Below, in pieces: positions 45,062 to 54,586 of a DNA stretch of 64,000 nt. Source of the DNA: JTS-RE37 sp041743975. Lineage in GTDB: Bacteria > Bacteroidota > Bacteroidia > Flavobacteriales > Flavobacteriaceae. The stretch's first letter is position 1. Every line of letters begins with the position of its first letter. The stretch is taken from positions 47,294 through 111,293 of the forward strand of contig JBGTLT010000074.1 in assembly GCA_041743975.1 (NCBI GenBank). The letters are read 5' to 3'. Below the pieces are notes generated by a model. The model was not told the origin of the DNA. It searched no databases and saw nothing but the letters and a program-made list of their open reading frames with translations. The position numbers and the translations under genes were made by a program.

Positions 45062-46052
45062 ACCAATCCAGTGCGAGTAATACAAATATTCCAGCCACTA
45101 TAAAAACGATGGCCCACCATGTTTCGGAAATATTGATATCGGGAAGATAACGGGCATAGTTGACAATGATCCTGTCCCCATTGGAATCCCTTATAATTTC
45201 ACCGCTCTCATTGAGCAGGAAGATGGTTTTCTTCCATGGCCACACCACACCAAGGGAGCCTGAAATAAACCCAATTATCACGGCGGTCGTCATATGCCGG
45301 TAATGCTTCAGAACAAAACCCAGGATGTGTGAAAGGGTTACCAGCCCGGTGGCTGAACCTGCTGTAAATACCGCCAGGATAGTAAGGGTATCGAGCCGTT
45401 TCTCATTCCGGACAAAGCTAAAATCGCCCTGAAATATCTCCGCGATAGTATCGTAAAGGGAATTTACGGAATCCACCAACAGTAAGACATAATTTCCCAG
45501 GAGTATCAGGATAAAGGAGCCTGATAAGCCGGGCAGCGTCATCCCGGAAACACTTATGATGCCACATAAAAAAATAAAAAACAGGTTATCATTTTCCCTG
45601 GCCGGATTCAGGAAACTTATGGAAATACCGAGTATTAAACCCATCAACCCCAGGGGGATCGTCTTTTTGTTCCAATGCTTAAAATCTTTTGCAATAAAAT
45701 AGATAGAACCGATAATCATCCCGAAGAAGGATGCCCACACAAACAGTTCTTTTTTTTCCAGGAAATAATCCAGGAGTTTGGATACGCTGAAGTAACTTAC
45801 CAGCATCCCGAATATCAGGAGGGATAAAAATTGTCCGTTGACATATTGGTACAAGCTCCTGAACCTACCATTTATCAGCAACTTGAAGGCCTTGAGGTTT
45901 ATTTTTCGCAGGGAATATATAAATTCCTCATAAAAGCCAACCACAAAGGCCACAATCCCCCCTGAAACCCCGGGCACCTTATTTGCAGCGCCCATGCAAA
46001 GCCCTTTAATGAACAAAAAGAACTTATCCAGAAATGATCGGGGCTGGGCCAT
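45033..46052 (-). CDS. DUF368 (PopT-type undecaprenyl-phosphate translocase family), copy 1
   Basis: The 339-residue membrane protein has eight or more hydrophobic segments and the DUF368 hallmarks: KGLCMGAANKVPGVSGGIVA at the start and SVSGMTLPGLSGSFILILLG in the middle, two related motifs of an inverted repeat. DUF368 proteins of other bacteria have been shown to recycle undecaprenyl phosphate across the inner membrane for cell-wall and LPS synthesis. Here this is inference by family. It lies 12 bases after a second DUF368 gene and overlaps aroE. Confidence 0.9.
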   Translation of the reverse strand: MAQPRSFLDKFFLFIKGLCMGAANKVPGVSGGIVAFVVGFYEEFIYSLRKINLKAFKLLINGRFRSLYQYVNGQFLSLLIFGMLVSYFSVSKLLDYFLEKKELFVWASFFGMIIGSIYFIAKDFKHWNKKTIPLGLMGLILGISISFLNPARENDNLFFIFLCGIISVSGMTLPGLSGSFILILLGNYVLLLVDSVNSLYDTIAEIFQGDFSFVRNEKRLDTLTILAVFTAGSATGLVTLSHILGFVLKHYRHMTTAVIIGFISGSLGVVWPWKKTIFLLNESGEIIRDSNGDRIIVNYARYLPDINISETWWAIVFIVAGIFVLLALDWYGKKRKGAV

Positions 46053-46064
46053 GGGAGATTTTAC

Positions 46065-46982
46065 TTATTTTTTTGAGGCTATTTTTTCGAGTATGAAGAT
46101 AAGTGAAAATCCTATGACAGCCAGAAGTATGGCAAGCAGGATCTTTGGATCACCTTCATACTGAAAAGGAGAGATACTCTGTTCCTTGACAGGAATAATA
46201 GTATCCCCGTAAATCCGTGTCTCCAACACCTCCTTCCAGGGCCATATTTTATTGAGCGAACCCAGTATAAACCCGGTCAGCAGGGCCAGGGTCATGTTCT
46301 TATAATTATTGAACATCCATTTCAGGAGTCGGGCAAAACTCAATAGCCCAAAAACGGCACCCAGGGCAACCGTGAGCAGAATTTGGAAATTTCTTTCATG
46401 TACTGCATCCAGCACCGTTTTATAAGATCCAAGAAGGACCAGTATGAATGCCCCTGATATCCCGGGCAGTATCATGGCGCATATGGCCAGGGCCCCTGAA
46501 AAAAACAGAAAAGTAAGGCTGGCGGTATTTTCTATCGGGGGCAGGGTAGTGATATAGTAAGCAAGGGCCGCTCCCAACACCAACACCCCCACAGCTGCAG
46601 CGTTCCATTTTTCGATGGCCCTGCCAACATAAATGATACTCGCCACAACCAGCCCGAAGAAAAAGGACCATAAAAGCACCGGTTCATGAATCAATAGCCA
46701 GCTTATAAACCGGGCCAGTGAGAAAACGCTGATCCCGATACCAATTAAAAGTGCCAGGATAAAGTTACCGTTCAATTTTTTCCAGAATGCGGCAAACCCG
46801 TTATTTTTCCACTCTTTGAATAGCGCTATGTTAACCTGGTTGATGGTGGAGATGAGTTCTTCGTAAATACCGGAAATAAATGCGATGGTACCTCCCGAGA
46901 CACCCGGGACAACATCGGCAGCGCCCATTGCTAAACCCTTTAATGTAACTAGTAAATAGTGGGGAAATTTGCGGTCTTCCAT
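46065..46982 (-). CDS. DUF368 (PopT-type undecaprenyl-phosphate translocase family), copy 2
   Basis: The 305-residue membrane protein carries LKGLAMGAADVVPGVSGGTI at the start and ICAMILPGISGAFILVLLGS in the middle, the same pair of motifs as its neighbour but with canonical residues (AADVVPGVSGGT), so it is the more typical DUF368 protein. About eight membrane segments are visible. ATG 46982 (MEDRKFPHYL) is chosen over a TTG at 47000. It follows the TPR gene by 29 bases. The two tandem copies probably arose by duplication and may work on the same lipid carrier or have split roles. Confidence 0.9.
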   Translation of the reverse strand: MEDRKFPHYLLVTLKGLAMGAADVVPGVSGGTIAFISGIYEELISTINQVNIALFKEWKNNGFAAFWKKLNGNFILALLIGIGISVFSLARFISWLLIHEPVLLWSFFFGLVVASIIYVGRAIEKWNAAAVGVLVLGAALAYYITTLPPIENTASLTFLFFSGALAICAMILPGISGAFILVLLGSYKTVLDAVHERNFQILLTVALGAVFGLLSFARLLKWMFNNYKNMTLALLTGFILGSLNKIWPWKEVLETRIYGDTIIPVKEQSISPFQYEGDPKILLAILLAVIGFSLIFILEKIASKK

Positions 46983-47011
46983 AAAAAAATAAAAAAACAA
47001 AAGTAGTTTTT

Positions 47012-48412
47012 TTATTCGGACGCCTTTTTAATATCGCTTATTATGTTTTGAGCCCAGGCTGACTGGTAGTGCCGCGGGAACTCTGACTCAAATACGGTAA
47101 GTTTATCAATATTTGAAGTTAACCCCTTGATAAGATGGAATTCGGCTTTTTTACGTTCCCCTATCGTCAGGTAGAGCCCGGATAGCCGATATTCTATTTC
47201 GATTTCTTCCGGATAGAATTCCAATCCCTGAAGCAGTATTTCTATGGCTGAATAGTTATCCTTGTTGCGGATAACAACCCGTGCCCAGCTCAACCAGGTA
47301 TCCAGTTCATAATTTCCCAGGTCCACGGCTTGTTTGTAGGAAAAGTCAGCCTCGTCATAATTCCGGAGGGCAGCGTGTATTCCTGCGCACTTTTTCCAAT
47401 AAAGTGGATTTTCACCATCGATGTTGATCGCCTTGTTTACATAGTACAATGCCCTTTCAAAATTCTTTCTCCGGCTATAAAAGTCGGTTATCGCCAGCCA
47501 GCCTTTATCGAGCAGGGGATCTTCATGAACAGTTTGATAGTAGTAGTATTTTGCGAGATCGAAATTCTTTAATTTCTCATGGCATTTTCCCATTCGCAAG
47601 TAAGCATGCGAGGTGGGATCTTCCATTTTAATAGTGGCCTCGTAACTTTCTATAGCCTCGTTGTATTTACCCATTTTCTCCAATACCTTCCCTTTCTCAA
47701 AATAGGCGCCAATAAAGGTGTCATCTGAGATGATGGCAAAGTCAAAAGCAGCCAGGGCTTCCCGATACATCTTTTCAGTGAAGTATTGTTTGCCAAGTTG
47801 GTGCCAGGCAACCTGGCAATATGGGTTGCGTTCAAGGTAATCGTTCAGGTAATGAATGGCCCCTTCGTAATCCTCGAGGAACTCAAAGCAATAGATGACA
47901 TTGTAAAGTGAGGAATAATCTTCTTCATCAAAGGAAACACATTTCATAAAATGCTCCCTGGCCATTTCAAAATCATCCATAAAAAGATATTCCATTCCCA
48001 GCAGGGAGTAAATATCAAAACTGTCTTCTGACAATTCGAGCGCCCTTTTCAGGAGGATGATCGCAGCTTCATGGTTGTCTTTCTTTGAGTAGATATTAGC
48101 CCGTTGAATATAGATCTCTTCGTTGTTGCTGTCTACGAGTTGCAACCGGTCCAGCATTATTTCAGCCGGTTCCAGGTTGTTCTCAAAGACCAGCACTTCA
48201 ATGTGCAGTAAGGTTAGGTCAATAGCATCCGGATGTTGTTCCAACCCAATCTTGATGGCTTTTTTGGCCAGTGATATTTTGCCATTATTAAGGTAGTGGT
48301 GTATTATGTCCTCAAAATCCTCAGCATCAAAGAAATAGACATCGTCTGTCTTCAACATGGATTCAAATTTGGCTATGGGCTGGTTGGGTCTTTCGTTAGG
48401 GTCTAACGCCAT
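47012..48412 (-). CDS. tetratricopeptide repeat protein
   Basis: The 466-residue protein is built almost wholly of TPR units from about residue 40 onward: the pattern with small residues at positions 8 and 20 (for example AIHYLNDYLERNPYCQVAWH, and AIESYEATIKMEDPTSHAYL) repeats every 34 residues, about ten to eleven times. No signal peptide or membrane segment is present, so it is cytoplasmic. TPRs bind other proteins; the partner is unknown. Its position in the OstA/aminotransferase/DUF368 run appears conserved in flavobacteria, as far as I recall. Confidence 0.88.
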   Translation of the reverse strand: MALDPNERPNQPIAKFESMLKTDDVYFFDAEDFEDIIHHYLNNGKISLAKKAIKIGLEQHPDAIDLTLLHIEVLVFENNLEPAEIMLDRLQLVDSNNEEIYIQRANIYSKKDNHEAAIILLKRALELSEDSFDIYSLLGMEYLFMDDFEMAREHFMKCVSFDEEDYSSLYNVIYCFEFLEDYEGAIHYLNDYLERNPYCQVAWHQLGKQYFTEKMYREALAAFDFAIISDDTFIGAYFEKGKVLEKMGKYNEAIESYEATIKMEDPTSHAYLRMGKCHEKLKNFDLAKYYYYQTVHEDPLLDKGWLAITDFYSRRKNFERALYYVNKAINIDGENPLYWKKCAGIHAALRNYDEADFSYKQAVDLGNYELDTWLSWARVVIRNKDNYSAIEILLQGLEFYPEEIEIEYRLSGLYLTIGERKKAEFHLIKGLTSNIDKLTVFESEFPRHYQSAWAQNIISDIKKASE

Positions 48413-48511
48413 AGTTGGGTGCTTGGTTAAACTACGGAACTAAAAATAGGCCTTTTGTGGCCAGGTTTCGTTCCTGATTTCGACTTTATTATTAACAAAT
48501 TAGTTAACAAA

Positions 48512-49693
48512 TTATTGTGTAAATGTGTCTAAAATCTCCAGAATAAGGTCACACCCTTTATCGATGTCACCTTTATTAATGGTCAATGGAGGCGATATTC
48601 GGACGGCACAGGGTTCAAATAGCAACCAGAACAGGAGCAATCCCTTTTTGCTGCATTCCAATATCAATCTGTCTGCCAGCCCTGGCCTTTCCAATATCAA
48701 TGCCAGCATGAGGCCCTTTCCCCGCACTTCTTTTATATGCTTGTGTTGTAGCCTGGACCGGAAGAGTGCCTCTTTTTCACCCAATTCCTCCATAATCCCC
48801 GTTTCCGTTATTTCCCGCAGTGTCGCAAGGCAGGCCGCTGCTATGACCGGATTTCCGCCAAAAGTTGTAATATGGCCCAGCTCAGGATGCTCTGAGAGGG
48901 ATCTCATCATGGCCCGGGAAGCCGTAAACCCTCCTACAGGCAGTCCTGATGCCATACCTTTTCCCATCACGAGTATGTCCGGGGTACAATCATAATGCTC
49001 AAAGGCAAAGAGTTTTCCTGTACGCCCGAATCCGGGCTGTACCTCATCCAGGATAAGCAAGCTTCCCACCGCTTCACAGCGCTGCTTCACCGCTGCCAGA
49101 TAGCCATTTTCCGGTAAAATAAAACCAGCACCCCCCTGGATGGTCTCTAAAACCACAGCTGCAGTTTTCTCTGTGATCCTGTTTAGTTCTTCCTTATTGT
49201 TGAAAGTTAGGTGACCAATATCCGGTAACAACGGCCGGAAGGGGGCTTTGCGTGCTTCATAATCCATCAGGCTGAGGCTTCCCATAGTATTGCCGTGGTA
49301 AGCGTTCCTGGCAGCCAGGATCTCAGACCTCCCAGTAAATCGCCTGGCCAGTTTAAGGGCCCCTTCCATTGCTTCGGTCCCGGAATTCACCAGGTAGGTA
49401 GTTTGAAGCGGGGCAGGTAGCAGACTTGCCAACAACCGGGTATATTCCACTGCCGGTTCCTGGATGAATTCCCCGTAAACCATCACGTGCATGTACTTTT
49501 CAGACTGTTGCCTGATGGCATCCACCACCTTTGGGTGGCAATGACCCAGGCTACAAGCCGATACCCCCGCTACAAAGTCGAGGTATTCCTTGCCATCTGT
49601 GTCATAGATATAACTTCCCTTTGCGTGGGAAATACCCAGGGCCAGGGGATGGGATGAGGTTTGTGCCTGGTATGTAAAGAAGTCTTCCTTCAT
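48512..49693 (-). CDS. class-III aminotransferase, acetylornithine aminotransferase-like
   Basis: The 393-residue PLP enzyme has the class-III order: VNSGTEAMEGALKLAR (phosphate binding), AYHGNTMGSLS, ILDEVQPGFGRTG, and the PLP lysine in LVMGKGMASGLPVGGF. Length and sequence style resemble the acetylornithine/succinyldiaminopimelate group. No other arginine or lysine genes are near, and the gene lies between an OstA-like and a TPR gene, so the real substrate is open. The gap of 43 bases to the OstA-like gene suggests a common transcript. Confidence 0.88.
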   Translation of the reverse strand: MKEDFFTYQAQTSSHPLALGISHAKGSYIYDTDGKEYLDFVAGVSACSLGHCHPKVVDAIRQQSEKYMHVMVYGEFIQEPAVEYTRLLASLLPAPLQTTYLVNSGTEAMEGALKLARRFTGRSEILAARNAYHGNTMGSLSLMDYEARKAPFRPLLPDIGHLTFNNKEELNRITEKTAAVVLETIQGGAGFILPENGYLAAVKQRCEAVGSLLILDEVQPGFGRTGKLFAFEHYDCTPDILVMGKGMASGLPVGGFTASRAMMRSLSEHPELGHITTFGGNPVIAAACLATLREITETGIMEELGEKEALFRSRLQHKHIKEVRGKGLMLALILERPGLADRLILECSKKGLLLFWLLFEPCAVRISPPLTINKGDIDKGCDLILEILDTFTQ

Positions 49694-49736
49694 AATGGAT
49701 GGGATGCCGGGGCTATACCGTCACTCCCGGTCCCGT

Positions 49737-51467
49737 TTATCCGGATGTGATACTTTTTCCGGCCATTACGGGCCTGGTAGTCGGTTTCTGTATGGTGTCC
49801 TGCTCCATCGGGGGGATCTTGTTCACAGGATCACCAGCATTTTTGCTTCGGTCCTCTTCTTCCGCATCAACATCTATCGGGTGATCTACCCCTCTTATAA
49901 CGGGCAAAACCAGGTTGTTGTCATCGGCGTCGAAAATATCTTCCATGGTGAGGATGCGTTCGTCTCCCCTCCAGATAAAGCCTTTTAATTTCCGGCTGTT
50001 TAAAGGCAGGTCCTTTTGCGGGAAGATATCCCCATCCGGATTATTCACAAAGGTGATGTCCTGGATGTCATTTTCCGCCATTGTCATTTTGATGGCGCTG
50101 CAGATTGTCTTGTTGATCCCCACCAATTCCTCGTCATCATTGTACAAGTAGTAAATTACCTCGGTGTTTTTAACCAGGTCTACAAATTTTAGTTCATTCT
50201 CAATGAATTTACCGAACAGGTCCATGCCCTTGGCCTGGTTATACCCAGTTTTGCTAATACTGTCCAGCGAGATGATAAATGCATTGTTCAGCACCTTCAG
50301 GGAATCCATTTTTTCCGTCTTCAGGTCGGATAAGAGGTGGATGCTATCTCCCGTCATCTGGTTCTCGACATTCCACAACACCGGGTTCCTCATCAATTGG
50401 GTGATACCGTTATTCTCTGAAAAGTGGATAGAATCGCATTTCCCGCTAAGATCTGTTTTATAGAATTTGGCATTCCTGAAAGCCCGCAAAATGCGTGCTT
50501 TAGATTTGCCGGTTACCATCAGGGTGTCCCCGTGAATATAGAGGGAATCCTGCTCCACCAACCTTATGGAAACGGCCCGTTTTGTGGCAAATACAGAGTC
50601 CTTTGCCTTAAAAACCTCTGCATAGTGTGCCCGGATCACCCCATGGTTGATAGTGTCCGTGACCTTGATATTATTGGTGGCAGATGCAAATTCGGAGGCT
50701 TTATCAAAATAGACACTATCCCCTTCAATAATCCTGTTGTTATAGTGGATCCTGGTATTTTTTATCCCATAACCCCTTTCAATCCTGGTATTGTAGAAAC
50801 CCCGTTCGCAATAAATTTTATAGGTCTGCCCCGTGATGGTGGAGGAACCATACATATAGGCATTCTTGGAGTCCTTATAATAATCCAGTTGCTTGGAATC
50901 AAGTGTATATTCCGGGTTATCTATATGCACACTGTTCAAAAATTGAATTTTTTTGGGGACCATATAATACCGCCCAATCTTGCTCGTAAGGGTATTTGCC
51001 GAGTCAACCACCGTGCCTGAAGTATTGTAATAGGATTCCTGCTTCTCCCTGTCAAAATAAAGCGTATCCGTCTTCAGGGTCATATTGTTGTTTCGCAATA
51101 TCACATTCTCCCGTGCCTTGGCCAGGCGGGTATTGCCGTCATAGTCTATTTTATTGCTGGTCATCTGTATGGAGTCCCCTTGCTGCAGGCGGATATTCCC
51201 CACAGCCTGGAGCTTATTCTCTTTCTGGTAGAAAATGGCGATATCACACCAAAGGTCAGCGCCTTGATGTTCAAACTGTAATTGCTGGTCGTCCTTGCTA
51301 AAGATGGAGGCTCCGGGATACCTGGCCTCATCTTTGGTAAAATTGGCACCGTATACGATATTGATCTGCTTCTTTTCCGGAGGTTGTTCCTGGGCCCATC
51401 CGGCTGAAATAATCAATAGCACTAAAAGTACAACAACATAGCTTCTCAAGGCCTGAATTTTAACCAA
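49737..51467 (-). CDS. OstA-like periplasmic protein (LptA/LptD N-terminal domain type)
   Basis: The 576-residue protein has a signal peptide (LVVLLLIISAGWA-like region around 10-25) and repeated beta-jellyroll strands of the OstA/LptA fold (for example IRLQQGDSIQMTSNKIDYDG and NVILRNNNMTLKTDTLYFD). OstA-type domains carry lipopolysaccharide across the periplasm. Bacteroidota commonly have such a long OstA-like protein besides LptD. It fits with lptB and kdsD elsewhere in the window. The start is uncertain: the frame opens with TTG at 51467 and has no ATG before the signal peptide; a second TTG at 51449 is also possible. Confidence 0.85.
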   Translation of the reverse strand: MVKIQALRSYVVVLLVLLIISAGWAQEQPPEKKQINIVYGANFTKDEARYPGASIFSKDDQQLQFEHQGADLWCDIAIFYQKENKLQAVGNIRLQQGDSIQMTSNKIDYDGNTRLAKARENVILRNNNMTLKTDTLYFDREKQESYYNTSGTVVDSANTLTSKIGRYYMVPKKIQFLNSVHIDNPEYTLDSKQLDYYKDSKNAYMYGSSTITGQTYKIYCERGFYNTRIERGYGIKNTRIHYNNRIIEGDSVYFDKASEFASATNNIKVTDTINHGVIRAHYAEVFKAKDSVFATKRAVSIRLVEQDSLYIHGDTLMVTGKSKARILRAFRNAKFYKTDLSGKCDSIHFSENNGITQLMRNPVLWNVENQMTGDSIHLLSDLKTEKMDSLKVLNNAFIISLDSISKTGYNQAKGMDLFGKFIENELKFVDLVKNTEVIYYLYNDDEELVGINKTICSAIKMTMAENDIQDITFVNNPDGDIFPQKDLPLNSRKLKGFIWRGDERILTMEDIFDADDNNLVLPVIRGVDHPIDVDAEEEDRSKNAGDPVNKIPPMEQDTIQKPTTRPVMAGKSITSG

Positions 51468-51602
51468 AAATAGGATATTTTAAGGGAGGGTAGCAACTAT
51501 TAAGAGGGATTTAGGATTTTCAAAGTATGGCAGCGTTCTTAATGCCATCCAGGGTACATGCGCATAGTCTGCCGGAGTGCTTACCACCCTTTCCTGATAA
51601 AT

Positions 51603-52670
51603 TTAGACCCGGTGCAACTTGATGGGATAGGTTTTCCCCGAGGCCCACTGGGGAATATAAAGGTTATCATCCGCATCCACCAGTACATCATGGGGATTCC
51701 GGAATGTCTGACCGTCATATTCAGGTGGCACGAGGGTACCCTCATCATTATAAACAGGGGCGCTGCCGCCAGGAAAAGACAACACTTTGTTGTCGGCATC
51801 CAGTATGGCCAGCATCCCGTCATAGGCATCCCATGTTTTGGTAACGATTACCGCAAAATACAGCTTGTTTCCGTGCAGCACGGGCCGGCATATGGAACAT
51901 CCGGGCAATGCAATGGTTTCGATAAAGGTACCATCCAGGGTAAAACGTTTGAATTCCTGGCTTGCACGGGAGGTGATCAGCAGGGTAGGGTTTGCTGCAT
52001 CCCTGGTATCGAGGGTAATCCCATGGCAACAATTGAATTCGGTTTCATTTTCACCTTTCCCTCCAAAATGCCGAATATAGTCACCCATGGCAGAATACTG
52101 GATGATATAATTTTCCCCGTAGCCATCCGCGATGTAAAAATCCCCGTTGGGGCCAATCGCAGTTTCCGTAGGTTTGAACTGTTCGTCGCTGGTATACCCG
52201 GGAACTTCCCTGGGTCGCTCCAGGGTCATAATAATTTTGCCCTCCATAGTGGTTTTGAATACCTTATGTATCTCAGGATCCGTAATAAAAAGATATTGGT
52301 CATTTCCTTCCCCGGTAATGGAAAGGCCATGGGCACCGGGAAAATCCCTGCCCCAGGAATGGAGCACTTTCCCGGACCTGTCATAGACCAGTACGTTGTT
52401 ATTGGCGACTCCTGTGGTGGTCATCAATATCCGCCCCTTGCTGTCGAGTACCATTTCATGGCAATCATTGATGGGGACCCGTGAGGGATCCTGTACGCCC
52501 CACTCCTTATCAACTTTATAGGTATATCCCCCGTGACCTACAATGGTATTGGTTTTCATTGGGTTAAAAGTATTTCTTCCTAAGGAAAGATAAGGTAAAG
52601 CTGCGCCGGCAACCGCCGCCATGGCCGATTTTTTTATAAAACGCCTCCTGTTGTTTGAATGGCTTCCCAT
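51603..52670 (-). CDS. Tat-exported beta-propeller (NHL-repeat) protein
   Basis: The 355-residue protein opens with a twin-arginine signal (NNRRRFIKKSAMAAVAGAAL), so it should be folded in the cytoplasm and exported by Tat. The mature part is a six-bladed NHL-type propeller: repeats such as GVANNNVLVYDRSGKVLHSW, GPNGDFYIADGYGENYI, HDVLVDADDNLYIPQWASGK. Conserved cysteines (NCCHG, GCSIC) and histidines (NDCHE, CHG, NPHD) could form metal or disulfide sites, as in peptidylglycine lyase-like propellers. The substrate is unknown. It lies downstream of purA on the same strand, with 133 bases between. Confidence 0.88.
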   Translation of the reverse strand: MGSHSNNRRRFIKKSAMAAVAGAALPYLSLGRNTFNPMKTNTIVGHGGYTYKVDKEWGVQDPSRVPINDCHEMVLDSKGRILMTTTGVANNNVLVYDRSGKVLHSWGRDFPGAHGLSITGEGNDQYLFITDPEIHKVFKTTMEGKIIMTLERPREVPGYTSDEQFKPTETAIGPNGDFYIADGYGENYIIQYSAMGDYIRHFGGKGENETEFNCCHGITLDTRDAANPTLLITSRASQEFKRFTLDGTFIETIALPGCSICRPVLHGNKLYFAVIVTKTWDAYDGMLAILDADNKVLSFPGGSAPVYNDEGTLVPPEYDGQTFRNPHDVLVDADDNLYIPQWASGKTYPIKLHRV

Positions 52671-52803
52671 GCCTGGATATCGTTACGCTGCCATGCAGCC
52701 TGAATACTTTAAAGATAGGGAAATTCCGAATTGAAGCGGTAAAATTTTCTTTCTGGGGCAAACCGGTACAGGTCAGGAATTGATGCTGCAACCAGGGTCT
52801 GTG

Positions 52804-54075
52804 TTACCGGTGGATGGTCTGCGTTCGGTCCGGGCCGACAGATACAATTTTGATGGGAACTTCAAGTGCTTTTTCGAGATAGTCAATATAGGCATTGAGG
52901 GCAGGGGGAAGCTCCCCCGGCTTACTGAGCTGTGTAAGGTCCTTTTTCCAACCCTCCATTTCTATAAACACCGGGGTAACATTCCCGGGTTCAATATTAT
53001 AGGGAAGATGTGTTATTTTTTCCCCCTTGTATACATAGGCCGTACATACTTTTATTTTATGGAAACCGCTGAGGACATCGGCCTTCATCATCATGAGTTC
53101 GGTTACTCCATTGATTTGTACCGCATATTTCAGGGCAACCAGGTCTAACCACCCACATCGCCTAGGCCGGCCGGTTGTCGAGCCGAATTCATTTCCAACG
53201 CGCCCCATTGTAGCGCCATCCTCATCAAACAATTCGGTTGGAAAAGGCCCGCTACCAACTCGGGTTGCATAGGCTTTGAATATTCCGAAAACCTTCCCGA
53301 TATTACTGGGTGCCACCCCTAGCCCGGTACAAGCACCGGCAGCTGTGGTATTGGAGGAAGTAACGTATGGATAGGTTCCGAAATCAATATCCAGTAAGGA
53401 GCCCTGCGCACCTTCGGCCAATATTTTTTTACCTTCTTTCGCGGCGCGGTACAGAAAGTCCTCACTGTCAATAAAAATTAATTTTTTTAATTCGGAAACG
53501 GCACTCATAAAGTCAGCCTCCAATTCCTTCAGGTCATATTGCAGGTCCACATCGTAGAAGCCTATCATGGCTTCGTGCTTGTCTGATAAAGCCCTGTATT
53601 TCAGTTTCCAATTGTCCATTTCCAGGTCCCCGACCCGCATACCGTTCCGCCCGGTTTTATCCATATAGGTGGGCCCGATTCCCTTGAGCGTGGAACCAAT
53701 TTTGGCTTTGCCCTTGGAAGCCTCAGAAGCTGCGTCCAGCAGCCGGTGGGTAGGCAGTATCAGATGTGCCTTTCGCGAGATGAGGAGGATGTTTTGTATA
53801 TCCAGATTGAACTTTTTGAGGTTTTCGAGTTCTTTCCGGAAAACAACAGGGTCTATCACCACCCCATTACCAACCACATTTAATACGTTTTTATGGAAAA
53901 TCCCTGATGGAATGGTGTGGAGCACGTGTTTTATCCCATCAAATTCCAGCGTATGCCCGGCATTGGGGCCGCCCTGGAACCTTGCGATAATATCATAATT
54001 CCTGGTTAATACGTCTACAATCTTACCTTTTCCTTCATCTCCCCACTGTAAACCAAGTAGTAAATCTACCGCCAT
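52804..54075 (-). CDS. purA: adenylosuccinate synthetase
   Basis: PurA joins IMP and aspartate with GTP, the first step to AMP. The 423-residue enzyme starts with DLLLGLQWGDEGKGKIVDVL (GTP-binding loop) and has GGPNAGHTLEF with the catalytic His, KGIGPTYMDKTGR, TSSNTTAAGACTGLG and the conserved TGRPRRCGWLDLVALK segment. It is the last gene of the spoT-fur-purA run, 13 bases after fur. The grouping with (p)ppGpp synthesis is notable because ppGpp inhibits purine enzymes such as PurA in other bacteria. Confidence 0.97.
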   Translation of the reverse strand: MAVDLLLGLQWGDEGKGKIVDVLTRNYDIIARFQGGPNAGHTLEFDGIKHVLHTIPSGIFHKNVLNVVGNGVVIDPVVFRKELENLKKFNLDIQNILLISRKAHLILPTHRLLDAASEASKGKAKIGSTLKGIGPTYMDKTGRNGMRVGDLEMDNWKLKYRALSDKHEAMIGFYDVDLQYDLKELEADFMSAVSELKKLIFIDSEDFLYRAAKEGKKILAEGAQGSLLDIDFGTYPYVTSSNTTAAGACTGLGVAPSNIGKVFGIFKAYATRVGSGPFPTELFDEDGATMGRVGNEFGSTTGRPRRCGWLDLVALKYAVQINGVTELMMMKADVLSGFHKIKVCTAYVYKGEKITHLPYNIEPGNVTPVFIEMEGWKKDLTQLSKPGELPPALNAYIDYLEKALEVPIKIVSVGPDRTQTIHR

Positions 54076-54088
54076 CTATAAATACTGG

Positions 54089-54550
54089 TTAGTTGTTTGC
54101 TTCTTCTTTTGGGTTCCGTGTGCCGTAAAAGTATAGCGAATGGTTGGTTATTTTTATGTCAAAAACTTCTTCTATCGTTTGTTTGATGGTCTGGATGCGG
54201 GGATCGCAAAACTCAACCACTTCCCCCGTGTCGGTCAGGATCACATGGTCGTGCTGCCGGTCGAAATACGATTTCTCGTATTGTGCCTGGTTCTTACCAA
54301 ACTGGTGCTTGCGCACCAGCTTGCAATCCAGTAAAAGTTCTATTGTATTGTAAAGGGTGGCCCTGCTAACCCGGTAGTTTTTATTCTTCATATTGATATA
54401 GAGCGATTCAATATCAAAATGTTCGTAACTATCGTAAATTTCCTGGAGTATTGCGTATCGCTCGGGTGTTTTTCTGTGCCCGTTGCCCTCTAGAAAGGCC
54501 GTAAATACGTTCCTTACAATTTCCTGGTCTTTACTGTTCCCCATGGCCAT
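54089..54550 (-). CDS. Fur-family transcriptional regulator
   Basis: The 153-residue protein has the winged helix of Fur proteins (GHRKTPERYAILQEIYDSYE, then VSRATLYNTIELLLDCKLVR) and the metal region RQHDHVILTDTGEVVEFCDP. The two CxxC pairs of the structural zinc site found in many Fur and PerR proteins are missing, so this site is absent or built differently. It may respond to iron, zinc or peroxide; sequence alone does not decide. The frame begins with TTG at 54571 but ATG 54550 or 54544 is the more probable start. It lies between spoT (36 bases) and purA (13 bases). Confidence 0.9.
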   Translation of the reverse strand: MAMGNSKDQEIVRNVFTAFLEGNGHRKTPERYAILQEIYDSYEHFDIESLYINMKNKNYRVSRATLYNTIELLLDCKLVRKHQFGKNQAQYEKSYFDRQHDHVILTDTGEVVEFCDPRIQTIKQTIEEVFDIKITNHSLYFYGTRNPKEEANN

Positions 54551-54586
54551 TATCACTTCGTCAATGTGCAAATGTACAGTTAAAAT

